Positions 37,054 through 48,329 of a stretch of DNA of 64,000 nucleotides are shown here, one piece after another; the first letter of the stretch is position 1, and the number at the start of each line of letters is the position of its first letter. This DNA is from Platycnemis pennipes. Its lineage: Eukaryota > Arthropoda > Insecta > Odonata > Platycnemididae. The translations under genes and the position numbers were made by a program. The DNA is taken from contig OW121855.1 of the NCBI GenBank assembly GCA_933228895.1, positions 33,804,698 through 33,868,697 of the forward strand, given 5' to 3'. A model generated the notes under the pieces. That model was not told the DNA's origin and searched no databases. It was given only the letters and a program-made list of their open reading frames with translations.

Positions 37054-37261
37054 TTAAGACGTGATAACCGCAGGATATCCATGCCCTTCTGTAATTCGCA
37101 GGCGATTACTAGACCTTTCTTTCAGCATTCCATTCCAAATTTTGTAAATGACATCCATGCAAAGTAATAGTCCGATCAAAGATAGAACGATAGCCCATAA
37201 GAACCAGGTTGAAAGAGAACTCGGGCGTAACTGGAAACGTCCAAGATTTTCCATCTCTTCC
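37054..37261 (-). CDS. Short ORF with one membrane segment, possible exon
   Basis: A 66-codon minus-strand frame encodes a polar start, RFQLRPSSLST, a hydrophobic stretch of about 24 residues (WFLWAIVLSLIGLLLCMDVI) and a basic tail. An AG (actag) just upstream at 37261 could be a splice acceptor, making this a last exon. The order 'phe-x-leu-x-pro-x-x-leu, hydrophobic helix, short charged tail' resembles the C-terminal helix of arthropod ionotropic receptors. That is a weak resemblance, and no pore or ligand-binding segment is present nearby. It could equally be a chance frame. Confidence 0.2.
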
Positions 37262-38176
37262 TAGTAATTAATATTGGGAGTCTTTGAATCTTTCCCATTA
37301 CCTCCCCGAATAAAACATAAAATACATATGAAATCACTAATATTAACTGAGGCAAGTACAGACCCTTCTGGACAATAATGTAAACACGCCAAGCCTAATG
37401 CCAATGTGCAGATATTCTACTCACGTAACGGCAGGTTAAGGCCTTCCGGAACATTGAATGACCTCATCTTTCTCACATGGTGCCCTGCCGGTAGTCCATG
37501 TTGAACGATATTATTCATTCTTCCCATGCCATATATCCTGCAGTTTTTATGAAACACTTAAGCCTTATTTTACCATATCTCTAGAATTTTAAAACGGTAT
37601 TAGGCAGATTTGGCAATTTTCCTTAGTTTATCAAATTATGCAAAAGATATTATCAAATTCTAGGCTAAAAAATAACATCCTTATTACTTGTAGGCTAAAT
37701 TTGGCTCTGAATTAGCAATTTCTACAGTGAGTGTGACTGATTCCAACCGACGGTTCTCCTCTGTTTTACGCTGGGTAGAATAATGGGCAACATATGCGTG
37801 GTAATCTTCTCACCATACTTTACGTAGATAATATCCCCCTCAATGCACAATATGTGAAACTAACTTAAATAAAAATACTCAACGTATTTTGTATATATGC
37901 ACGGAATTCATTAGACGTTCTCATCATTAGTACCATCTCGTGAGAGCAATTTAACTTAATTCTGGTTCCTCTGTTTTGCTCATAGCATTCCGGAAGTATC
38001 CTTGACATTAATAAAAGTTCGTATATTGTTTAAAAACAGGTTGAGCATGGGCTTTGGAGACAAGAAAATTTTTCGGCTTCAAAAAATAAACTAAATTCAT
38101 TTCACCTTCGGTTTGTCATGTCTTCTATGCCATTCATTCTTTTAACGCATAGCGTTTTTAGAGAGAGCGACTCACA
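37262..38176. other. AT-rich non-coding stretch
   Basis: No supported feature. Confidence 0.5.
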
Positions 38177-38803
38177 ATGCCTCAATGTCGTACCAAAAAA
38201 GAGTACCTACGGGATATCAGGTATACTAATCAAGTAGCCAATTATTGTCTTCCCTCCACTCACCAATCACCTAACCTCCAGCTTCTCTCACGGTCTCCAG
38301 TATACCTTGAATCCATCTGCTTTTCCCGCTTTCACCAAATTTCCTACGATATCTTACTTATCCCACCACGCCCTATGAGATATTATAATGACAAAAATGG
38401 CAACTTTCATGTCTCCACTACCTCCCCACGCTCATCCTATTCTCAAGAGACCGTAGCCTTTCCTTTGATTCATGCGGCACATACCTTGGAGGAGCAATCA
38501 CGTTTCCTTACTAGTGAATCAGCCGGCACGGAAGAGAACCCAACGTGCTTTCAGTAGTTGTACGTGCTCATCGTCTTTGCCACCCGAGCGGGTTCGGCTG
38601 CCCACCTGAATCATCGGACTCTGCCTTCAAGTTATAACGCCTCTTCAACTGGAGAATTTCCTCTCATCCCCGACACTCAAGGAGAATGTGGCGCAACAGA
38701 AACAATGGGACGTACGTGCAAAGGAGCCGCTCATGAATCACTGCCGAGGGGGGAATTTCGAAACGTACACTGTAATACCAGCAGACTTACTGAGTTCTGG
38801 TGA
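38177..38803 (+). pseudogene. Unknown ORF interrupted by one stop
   Basis: A frame of 126 codons ends at a TAG (38555-38557), and the same frame continues for a further 81 codons to 38803. The translated composition is mixed and not low-complexity, which is unusual for this window. No domain is recognised, there is no clear splice signal, and no repeat copy is seen here. It may be a decayed coding segment, a retroelement piece or chance. Confidence 0.2.
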
Positions 38804-38953
38804 GCGACTGCATGACTGACCGGAAGTGAACAGATACCAACGTACATTCAGAGACATTAGCATCGACCTCGCCTTCAAGCGTGAAGGGAGTTTAGTGGAC
38901 GTCAAGGTGACCCAGACCTTAGTAACGCCCCTTAAGAGACTTTTTCATTCCCT

Positions 38954-38993
38954 TTCTTCTTCTCCTCTTCTTCTTCTCCTCTTCTTCTCTGGA
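38954..38993. repeat. TTC/CTC-rich microsatellite
   Basis: Imperfect TCTTCTCC/TTCTTC repeats directly precede a SINE. Confidence 0.85.
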
Positions 38994-38995
38994 GG

Positions 38996-39135
38996 GATTT
39001 GGGTGTATTGGTGGCTAGAATTCTGACTCCATCCTAAGGACTTGAGTTCAAATCCCGCCAGTAGCAGAGATTTTTCATCAGCATACCGTGAACACCTTGG
39101 CGCCTTCCGTTAGGATAAGGCTTAATGCCGACGGA
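38996..39135 (+). mobile_element. tRNA-derived SINE, family A, 3'-truncated
   Basis: A box TTGGTGGCTAGAA and B box GAGTTCAAATCCC at tRNA-like spacing, then GCCAGTAGCAGAGATTTTTCAT, as in the other family-A copies. The body diverges or ends near the TTAATGCCGACGG segment, and the pyrimidine 3' end is missing. Confidence 0.75.
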
Positions 39136-39545
39136 AATATTATTGTTTAGAGCTTAGTAAATACTTCAGTTTGGAGTACTGAGTGTTGCTTTGGTTTATG
39201 TTCCTCATCTTCAAGGAAGGAGTATGTTGATGAAAGGAAATTCATGAGATGGGAAAAGAAGAATTGGATGCAAAATATTGATGGAGAGCGAAAAAAGTGA
39301 ATATGCATGAATTTATTTCGAACAGAAAGGAGGAAGTAGGCGGGAAAAATTCAACAGCAGCATTAAAATGTGGGGAGAAAAAAATTGTATGAGGTGTCTA
39401 ATTGTATATGCGTGAGAATGGAAGGTAGGCGAGGAAGTGCATTAGCAGATTAGGAAGAGCGTCGGCACTCAAAATGTTTCGGGGGAGTAAAATTTATGAG
39501 AAGGATATAAAAATTCCTAATGTAGGCTCCCACGGTGCGTCAATG
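39136..39545. other. Non-coding, purine-leaning stretch
   Basis: No recognisable gene; a few GGA-rich patches. Confidence 0.45.
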
Positions 39546-39735
39546 TTGACGATGCTAGTCTTCCGGGATTTCTACCGCTTAGATCCATGTTTCTCGGATG
39601 ACGGTTGCGTTGCAGTCGGCGTCTTCAGTTCAGGAGTGTTCCTGGCCTGAAGACGCCGACTGCAACGCCGGCAAAACCGCCGTCCAAGAAATATTGATCT
39701 ACGTGGCAGAAATCCCGGATGATTAGCATCTTCAA
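39546..39735. mobile_element. 190-bp foldback MITE with long stem
   Basis: The two halves are inverted copies over about 85 bp. The left half runs from TTGACGATGCTAGTCTTCC through TCGGCGTCTTCAG; the right half from CTGAAGACGCCGACTGCAACG to ATCCGGGATTTCTGCC-type complement and GATTAGCATCTTCAA. The right half keeps an extra segment (GCCGGCAAAACCG) that the left half lacks. The centre of each arm carries the CTGAAGA...AAACC module described in the findings. No target duplication is clear. Confidence 0.85.
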
Positions 39736-42119
39736 GGAATGTACAAATTTCGAATAGGAGATATCGAAGAGAAATATAATATAAATAAGCATTTCTTTTT
39801 AGACACTTCCAAATTCTGGGCACCTACTACAACCCTTAAAAATGTTCATTGTAAAATCAGAATGTAAAATTTTCATTTTAATCCCAAGTATGAAGCACAT
39901 TCAGTTCAAAAACGTAACCGGAAGTAAACAAGTTGAGCTTTTTTAGAATTCGAAAATTTAATTTCATTAATTTTGCTCGTCATAACGACAAAATTCATTC
40001 ACCTCAGAATTCGTTGTAAATATTGGCTTATTCGTTTGTGTCTCTTCGTAAAGCACGTATATATTCTTGAATCAGCACAATTAGAGAAGATTGCTGTAAA
40101 ACAACTTTTAGAGGCTTGGAAATGGAAAGGAATAGAAACTGAGAAAGCCGCTCGCAGAGCGAGCGAGCATGCATGCAACGCTATTGTGAGATATCAATCT
40201 TCATCTCTTTCAGAAAACTATGTCGAAACAAAAAACGTTGAAGGCGAAACGCGAAATATTGGGTTTAACACTTTCGTTACGGCTGACCTCAACCACCTTT
40301 TTGTTTCGGCAGCAGTAGTTGACCACTAATGCCCCTATACCAGGAAGTTCACGCGTTAAAATTATTCTCAGCGCCTGAATACCTGGTTCAATTACTCGAA
40401 AGTCAATGATGAATGAGAATATCGCTCGTGTAGTCTCGATATACCATAGACCAAAAAAACACGCTAGCCAGACTATATGTAGAGATTACGAATACCTACC
40501 TCGGCAAAAGAATGTCAAACCACTATTCTTTCGTGTAACCAAAGAAATGTGAATATTCTCTAGTCAACTTCTCAACTGCGCTTAACTTATTCATTGTAAA
40601 GTTATGAATTTTACGTAAATCTGTTGCAATCAATGGTTCAGTGTATTTAACAAAAGATCCACAAGCTTCGTTTAAATGACGACCTTCGTTTCGTCACGGC
40701 ACCGCACCAAAGCAATATTCTAACAGACAATTCAAATCGATGCATTAAGCTGAAACCAATTTCGCAATGAAATATTCAACTCAGCATTACTACCGCCTTC
40801 GTATATCTCCTTCCTAATATTTATCTCAAGAATTATGAAATCTATTCAATACATTTTCGCGAAAAGCTGCAATAAATCCGTAAACATGTATCTACACGTA
40901 TTCACACTAGACAAAATCTTGGACGAGCTTTAAATTGAATATGATCAACTCACTGGATATAAATTTTGAAATTGCAACCAAATATAACGCGCCGCTCAGA
41001 AAGTTTTGATCCCTTATAGGCGAGATTGTTGCACGAAGCATTCCAAAAATCGCGCGGTCCCTGCGTTTCGGCTGACAGTGTAATGAATGCTTTGGCCAAA
41101 CCATCACGTCCCGTGCGGAAAAAGGGAAAGGTAGAGGAAAAAGAAATGCATTTTGCAGCCTATCTCGCGCGAAAATATCCACGCCTCTCGCTATGACTCC
41201 GTTTCCTACCCCAGCCCTCCCTCATCATCCCTCCCTCTCCTACAGTAATAATATCCACTCCGCAATCGAATCAAAGCATGAGGTACTTCTCACTCAGGCA
41301 AGTGGAAACGTGGCAAGGGTAGTAAAAAATAAAACCCACCCCTTTAAGGATAGTCGTGCGACTCACTGAATGATTTCTCAAGAACTCAAAAATGATCCAT
41401 TGCTCCGCAAAAGTAACTGATGTAATTTTAGAAACCACGAGGATTGTGCGAAAAGTGAAGCAATGGAAACCACCAAGCCGCAACTTGTGAATATCCCTCC
41501 GTACCTCTGTATATTATGGATGGGGAAATCACCTCCAATTGATAGTTAATGAGCATCCCTATGCTTTTCAATGCATAGCATCGAATATACGAGCTATTCA
41601 GCCCTCATGACATCTCCATTTCAGTCGAAGCACTTTGCTTCAGCTTTGTTAAGGTGCCGTATGATATATTGTAGCACTAATTTATTCATAATAAGACAGT
41701 GGTTTTATCTATTCCTCTCCGTTAAAGCAGCATCTTGATTATGAGTTGCACTAGGGTCAGTTTAGGACATAGTTTCCATAATGATTGGACTAAGGCTTCG
41801 GTAGCATCCATTATTACCAATTACACGCAAGAATACATATTTATTACATTATGTGTCATGCATAAAAATAAATTTATCCTGTGTGGTTGTGAAATGTTCA
41901 AAGTAATAAATCGCCCCACGGAGTTAGAATAATACACACAAGGATATTTACCAGAAAATCTACAAACTTTTCATGTGAGATGCTCGTACAACATGACATT
42001 TACGACAACGTGACTTACAAATTGATCTTTCACTGACATGATCACTACTTGGATTCGACCTCGTATTCACCACGCTTCCCGCAGCTGAATCTCAAAGAAG
42101 CAAGAAGGTAACAGGAGGA
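39736..42119. other. AT-rich non-coding stretch
   Basis: A 118-codon plus frame (39973-40329) is hydrophobic then alanine- and glutamate-rich, but matches nothing I know. A weak CpG and pyrimidine patch lies at 41160-41250. No gene is called. Confidence 0.4.
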
Positions 42120-42420
42120 ACGCACTCGCGAAACGTTGGTAAGCATTAAAAAAAAAGACGTGAGAAATGAAGAGCACGACGCGAGGCGTTAATAAAACCT
42201 TCCATCTCGCTCACGCCCCGGGAGCGAGTGAAAGGGCCGCGGAGAACGGGAGAGAGAGAGAGAGAGTGAAAGAGAGGGAGAGAGGTGGAGAAAGGCCGGC
42301 GGCGGGTCCATGTGAAAAGCCGTCGGGGAAAGAGGCGGACGGGGCAACGGGGGCGAGGTGGGAGCAATCTTGGTGGCGTGGGAGGATAATATCTACTGCC
42401 TCTAGGATTATACAGCGCCC
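42120..42420. promoter_or_regulatory. CpG-rich block with GA microsatellite
   Basis: CpG-dense with a (GA)n run at 42250-42266 and further GAGAGGGAGAGAGG. Overlapping frames on both strands have no domain. It is another member of the GA-plus-CpG series seen along the window. Confidence 0.35.
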
Positions 42421-43042
42421 GTTTTCGGAACCAAATTCACGGAAGTCTGTGGCTCATTGTGGCTAGCATATTTAAGTGATGCCACGCGATGCATTTAAAT
42501 TTACACAATTCACCTTTATTCCTTCAAATAAATTCTCCTGCTCACGGTCTGGAGGTAATTTCTGGCAGAAGAAGCAAATTTTCCTAAGCGACCAAAGAGC
42601 AACTATGATTGTCCATAATCGTATTAAATACGAGACATAAGATTTGGCAAAATTTAGACGCATGAGGAGATAGAATGGAGGAGAAATTCCAGAAAAAATT
42701 CCTACCCATCTTTCATATAGCATTAATATATCTATATTATCCAACACCTGGAGTTAAGAGCTAATTAAAAGGCCCTTGAAAACAATCATCAATGTTATTA
42801 GTAAAATTGAATAGCATACAAATATATTTTCGGTTTCGTTAATACGTAATTGGTACGATTTATTATCTGAAAATTGATAAATCATGGAATAAGTAGGATA
42901 TGATACACTATAAACACGACTGAAACACAAGACCCATTATTTAAAGATGGAGTATCCAATTATTTAAATGCCAAATGATATCAATATCATGATAATAATA
43001 TCGATTTCAGTTCGCCAAATACTATAATAAATAAAACTCCCG
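42421..43042. other. AT-rich non-coding stretch
   Basis: No supported feature. Confidence 0.5.
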
Positions 43043-43300
43043 CTCTTCAACATTGCTTTTTCTGCTACTATTTTAACCATTCTTCTATTTTACTTCCATT
43101 GACTTCTCTTCGAACTTCTGTTTCCTTCACTCGTGCATCAAGAAATTCTTTGCCTTATTCCTTGATATACGCACTGGGATGGGATCTTGGTCTTCAACAT
43201 CGATTTTCCTACTACAATTGTAGTCTTCAATTTTGCCTCCATTGACTTCTCTTCCGAACGTTTTTTTTGTCCTCCACTGTGCATTAAGGAGTGCTCTACT
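43043..43300. repeat. Diverged tandem duplication, about 147-bp unit
   Basis: Two consecutive segments starting TCTTCAACAT (about 43043 and 43190) share TACTA, TCTTC(T/A)ATTTT, the 20-bp-class block TCCATTGACTTCTCTTC, TTCC/CCTCCACT and GTGCATNAAG. The second copy has small insertions. The minus strand reads weakly as coding (ETEVRREVNGSK), so this may be a duplicated retroelement fragment. Confidence 0.6.
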
Positions 43301-43319
43301 TCATGCATCGATCTACGTT

Positions 43320-43990
43320 CGAAAGTGAGTGAGAGAAACCGATAGATAATGCGATCGGCGACGCTACCGCATGCCTAGTTCCGCTATTGCATCTTATTTC
43401 CGTTACGTCTAGTTTCCTCGCATACGCTCGCCTCCCTTCATCTTCGGCTCTAATGCCACCCTTCACTCCTCCCCCAGCCCTCGACGTGGGAGGGGGAAGA
43501 AAAGGCATTTTTTCCGCGATTCACCGTGGAAAATTTGATATGCGGGTGGATGGGTCGTCGGCCGTTGGGATGTGAAGCCGGTTGGGTGAAAGACGGGGAG
43601 GAAAGTGGGGGGGAAGGAAGTTGAATGACTGAGGCGACGTGGAAGAAGAGGAGGAGGGGCGAACAAAAGATAAACACGCCACATCGCGTAGTTAAAGGGA
43701 TAGAGGGATTGCATCCTTTGGCGCGCGGATGTTTGGGACGCGCGTCTCGCTGGTTTTAAAAACGGAACCCGGAAGGGGAGACGGAGGCGGCCGGAGAGAG
43801 GCGGTGACGCAGCGAAGACGCCGAGAGAAAAAGGGACGGGAGAGAAGTGGGCTGAAGGCGAGAGGGAAAAGAAAGGCTTTAAGGTGCCTAGGGAAAACAA
43901 AACTTGTGGCGGAAGGGTCGGGAGGGGAAGAGGAGAGAGGGAGTTAAGAATGGAGCTCAGAAGATTTGATGAAGCTAGTGGGGGAAGCAT
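43320..43990. promoter_or_regulatory. CpG-rich, purine-biased block
   Basis: CpG-dense, GGA/GAG-rich on the plus strand. A 209-codon minus frame (43463-44092) and three plus frames overlap, again with proline, serine and leucine composition and no domain. Possible regulatory DNA. Confidence 0.35.
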
Positions 43991-45804
43991 GAAGGAAAAC
44001 GTGGAAATATGTTTCCCAGAGGATGATGCCCACCAACGCCCGTTAATGGCTTCTGAAATCGGAAATTGAGCATGAGATTCAAGTTTTCTCAACTAACCGT
44101 AAGTTTTCACTGGAGAAATAATGTTAATAAAATATTACTGAAAAATCTGTGTGGAAAGTAAAACTATAATATTGATATTTTAGGATTCACTTCCACAAGT
44201 TTACGCCCGATGGAGAAGAAAAAAGATTTTAACAATATATTTATTGATACATGCTCATGTTTTAGGCAAACAAGCAATTATATTTTAACAGGTTAAAAAT
44301 AAATGTCTTACTTAACTGACAAATTATGAAAATTAAAAGCCAGTGCGATTCAGGTTTGCTATAAATTTTCACTTTCAACTTTCAAATAATTTGTCGTTGC
44401 CATAACAGGATGAATTAGAAAATAAACTTTTTACGCCGGCTTATTTCCCGACCATACGAAGGAAATTTGTTTAACCTCTCGTATTATACGGAGCTACCGA
44501 ATACATTGCATCGTTAAAAACACTACCCATTTCTGATGCATTTCTGCCAATAAATTTATTTCCAATAAAATACCTTAATGTTCTTCATTTTGACGTTGAT
44601 AGCAAAATAGAAACTGAGATGACCGGCAATATCTCGCAGAATATTTAATTTAATTTTGAACTAGGTTTATTAAAACAAAATAATCTCATAATTCCCTCTT
44701 TGTTGCCAGTAAGGAATATTATTTTATACAAGTCAAAGCTTACGCTTGGAAGACAATCATACTTTGATCTTGTTTCGAAAAATTAAAGGGGCAGGAGGGG
44801 AAAGAGGAAAACCATTCTTTTGTCATCATGTACGGGTACTGAGAAAATAATTTATGAACAGGGGCACAAACTAATAACCCGTTAATGTTTTACATCCATA
44901 TTTAATTCCATTATCCCAGTCTCACATACAATTTGTTCCTAATTCAACTAATTTCTCCATTTTCAGAGCCACCACCAAGTTAAAACTTTCACCGGCTAAT
45001 TCCAAGTTCTTTATTTTTAACGAAGTAGACTCGTACTGATTTTATCGTTAGCAATGACCGGCGAGAAACTGTTCGGGACTTTGCGCCCAACTTTGAAGGA
45101 AATTATCGTCTTTTAACGTGTTTTATTATAATTAAACGTTACTTTCAGACCGGTTTTTACCTACCCTATAACTCTTGAGCCTCAAGCAGTGGTGATGCAA
45201 AATCAAAACCGGACATTTCAAATTTAAATAAAGAGCCAGAAAAGTTATCACCAAATAATCTTTCCATGAGTAAAGTTTTTTCAGTGTTTGGGATGTTAAA
45301 GAGTCCAAGAAAATTAATTTCAGACAAGATTCAGATTGTACAAAAAATACATTCCCAGCAATTAATGGCAGTGAATTTCCACATGGCAAAGAGAGAGAGT
45401 TCTTATGTTTTTCATTCCCAACCTTATTTTATGTGTCTCTTCCTCAGTTCCTGTCGGCAATAAAAATATTTTCAAGTTTATCCGAGAGAAAGTATTGCGA
45501 TCTACTACGTATTTTTAATTCCTTGCGGGGAGTCTACGAATGAATATATATGAATAAGGCTACTGGAGAGAAATCACGCTTCAATATGATCACTAAGGTT
45601 ATTGCAGTGAAAATGCAAAAAGAACGCACCACGTTCATGTATTCATATTTTTAAGAACTGCTAATTCTGTCAACCGGCCGCTAAAATATACTAGTGAGTC
45701 CGATGCAGAAATGACAAATTTAACAATCGTGTCTCGGTTTCATTAATAATACGTAATCCACTACTCCTTGGATATCTCCACATAATTAGTTACCGAGGTT
45801 ATAA
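43991..45804. other. AT-rich non-coding stretch
   Basis: No supported feature. Confidence 0.5.
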
Positions 45805-46150
45805 AAAGAGACACGCTGTATTGGTCATCAAACTCCAAAGTGATGGTGCCAGTTTTGGTAGCTCATTAGCATTTTTCAAAACTCTTCTTTCGTCAACCAC
45901 CTTGAGTATCTCATCGTCCTTTATAGCTTGTATCTTCCACCTATCATCCACCTTCTAATTTACACCAAGAACAAACTTCCTCTCTTCCCCAGCTATCTCA
46001 AGTACTTCGTTGTGCGTCTTCATTTCAGTCCATCAAAATTTTTTCCTCTGCCAAACCCACATTCGAAGGCCAAACTTTTTTAACCGTTTGTATCTATGAC
46101 CAAAGTCTCGTACCCTTATAACGACACGTTCCCTATCAAGTTCTTTACAG
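45805..46150 (-). pseudogene. LINE ORF2 C-terminal remnant, minus strand
   Basis: Read on the minus strand from about 46110, the translation gives RYKRLKKFGLRMWVWQRKKF, a TGA stop, WTEMKTHNEVLEIAGEER, a TAG, then KDDEILKVVDERR. This follows the region after the reverse transcriptase in many arthropod LINE ORF2 proteins: (R)xxxFEMWCWRRM, WTDxxxNEEVLxxVxEER. The stops and altered cysteines mark it as dead. The NEVL...EER unit appears twice in a row, about 30 codons apart. Confidence 0.65.
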
Positions 46151-46955
46151 GCATTTCCTTGAGCTTTATTATAAATACTCTTACTGCACATTAAAGGAAT
46201 AGACTTAACAAAACAATTGTCCTCAAGACTACGCGCCGCTGGTATTGCAATATAATATAAGGACTCGGGGGTCTGAAGAATGTAAAAAAGAAGAATATTC
46301 AATAAATATTTCCCTACCCAAGTAATGACTTTCATTCCAGTATGCGGATAAATAATAATAATGCAATTGAGAAAGGCAACTTCCGGAGGGGATAAATCAA
46401 TCACAAGTGTGAATCGAGTACACCTGTTGTAAGTTGCCGGGCAGCGGTTCGATGTAAACACCAATAAATAACAATGTATATGGTTTATCTAGGTATGACT
46501 ACCTCCGAAACACATAGTATACGCACCTTACATAATGAATTATATCGATGGTCCGGTGGTTGCCATATAATTTCTCATGACATAATACGGTACGTGTTCG
46601 CATCCTCGGAAGAACGAAAACACAAGCGATTCCAAGAAAAAATTCCTGGTTTTATCCCTTCGACGCTTCCAGGAAGCGTGCTCGATAATGCTTCACAAGA
46701 GCCCACGCCCGAGGATCTGAGATAAACGCTGAAGACATGGAACAAGACCCTGGAGATAGTAGCGGTGCAGGAACGATGGAGGTGGACAACACCAAGGTAA
46801 ATCCATGGTTGGGAAACTTTCATTCATAGAAGGAGGTAGATGATCATGCACGCCTGGGTGGCCACTTAAAATAGCTGCCAAGATAGGACCATTGCACGTT
46901 CGACACATGACCTTAAGTTTTAGGCAGAACAGATAAAACGAGAGAAAGATTGTCA
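46151..46955. other. Non-coding stretch
   Basis: No gene recognised. An 83-codon plus frame (46474-46725) has no motif. The part up to about 46400 could include decayed LINE sequence in the minus direction. Confidence 0.4.
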
Positions 46956-47100
46956 AGCGGTTCGAGTCAAACGCCATTTTTCCCGCGGACCAGTCGCGGC
47001 CATATTAAAATGGCGAGGCACAATGCACCGTCAAAAAACGTCCCTTTTATCACATTCCTTTCCAGACTCTTTTTCCCTCACCGGTTACTGGTCTAACACT
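46956..47100. promoter_or_regulatory. Promoter-like motif pair (YY1-type words)
   Basis: CGCCATTTT (46972-46980) and AAAATGGCG (47007-47015) form an exact inverted repeat with CCCGCGG and GTCGCGGCC between. AAAATGGCG is the core of YY1/pleiohomeotic-type sites. The CpG density is locally high. No transcript can be assigned. Confidence 0.3.
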
Positions 47101-47826
47101 CCCTGCCGCACGTATTGTGGAGGCTGGCTAGGTAATTAGTACACTAAGCCGTTGAAAGATGAACTTTCGGCTTGCGAAAATGCAAAGATACGAACACATA
47201 TGTCCGGGTGCAAAGTTCAAACGCTTGCCGGCAATTCAAATTCGGGGAGAGCCTTTGAGGTTTCTATGTCCGTTGCAGCTGGCGTTGCGACGAGCTGGGA
47301 AGGGGTTATCCTCATCCATGTCCGTGATTCCTAGTCAATCCCGCACGCAATGGTTCCCCAGATCAGTAGGAAAAGTATGAGAGTGGGATGGGAAGAGTAC
47401 AAAGTGCGCGCCACTCATTAGTAAAGGCGGAAACTGACGTTAAGTGTCGTATGTCCTAGGCTAACTACAATGCTGAATGTCTAGCATAAAGCTTTTTGAC
47501 TTCATAAGAAATTAAACTTGCGAACTAATTCTTGGAACGCAATACGTAAGCATGATAAGAACTTACTGTAGATGTGTATTTCCTTGCTGGAAGTGATGCT
47601 TAATAATCTCCCCAACTTTTAATATTAAATAAGAATTGAGATATCAAGACTATTGAAGGACGCAGTTACGTCCTTTTAGTCCGATTCCCTGGTGAGTGAA
47701 CGTGAATGAAATTGTGAATTAAGTTGAAATTGGGAATCAGAGATTAACTTTGATACTGAGGATTAAAAGCGGCTGATTTGAACGCAGTGCTGCGCTCATA
47801 TAATGAAAATTTGGACTCTTATTTGA
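47101..47826. other. Non-coding stretch
   Basis: Mildly CpG-enriched to 47400, then AT-rich. No gene recognised. Confidence 0.45.
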
Positions 47827-47869
47827 TCAGCCGACCGCGGTTTCGACGTCTAAGGCGTCATTATCAAGG
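47827..47869 (-). ncRNA. Hammerhead-like module, degenerate
   Basis: Minus strand: TTGATAA (for CTGANGA), an extra T, stem GACG with CGTC, then GAAACCGCGGTC. ACCGCGGT is a perfect palindrome followed by C. The core word differs by a C-to-T and a G-to-A change. An imperfect inverted repeat (AAATTTGG near 47809 and CCAAATTT near 47890) surrounds it, suggesting a small foldback element. Confidence 0.35.
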
Positions 47870-48329
47870 TACAGCAGTAAGTGGACCCAAATTTGGAAAG
47901 TAATCAGGTTTTAAAATACTCCAATTGCTGAGGATATATCACACATTCTGACCTTAGCTTAATCCGAGGAAAAGCAAAAGCTTCATGCACGAATTCAAAG
48001 ATCACGAACTAGCCGTGAAAACTTTAGCGGCGTTACCCGCTGAAATTGCACTAAAGCAAATATTCCACAGAGAAAAAATCATTTAAGAAGTCCCCCTACA
48101 TTTAAATTATCATCCATGCAGATAAACGCAATGGTATTCTGTGTTGCAATTGCATCTGGAATTCCTAACAGTTACTACCTTTCCACGTTCGAATAAGTCA
48201 CTTAACGAATGGTGATAATAAAAAAAAATTCTGACCTACGAGAAATGAACATCACTTTTCCCCTGGGATGATTTGCCAGATTACTCTCAATAATACCGAA
48301 GTTTATGGATGTATCTAAGGCAATATTTC
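47870..48329. other. AT-rich non-coding stretch
   Basis: No supported feature. Confidence 0.5.

Noticed and set aside
42040..42075. SINE B box on the minus strand (GGTCGAATCC)
   Set aside because: No A box at the proper spacing and no shared SINE body.
43463..44092. 209-codon minus-strand ORF as a gene
   Set aside because: Low-complexity composition and overlapping ORFs in other frames.
46335..46350. Reverse-transcriptase YADD-like word (tatgcggataaa)
   Set aside because: It encodes YADK on the strand opposite to the LINE remnant, with no other reverse-transcriptase motif in frame.
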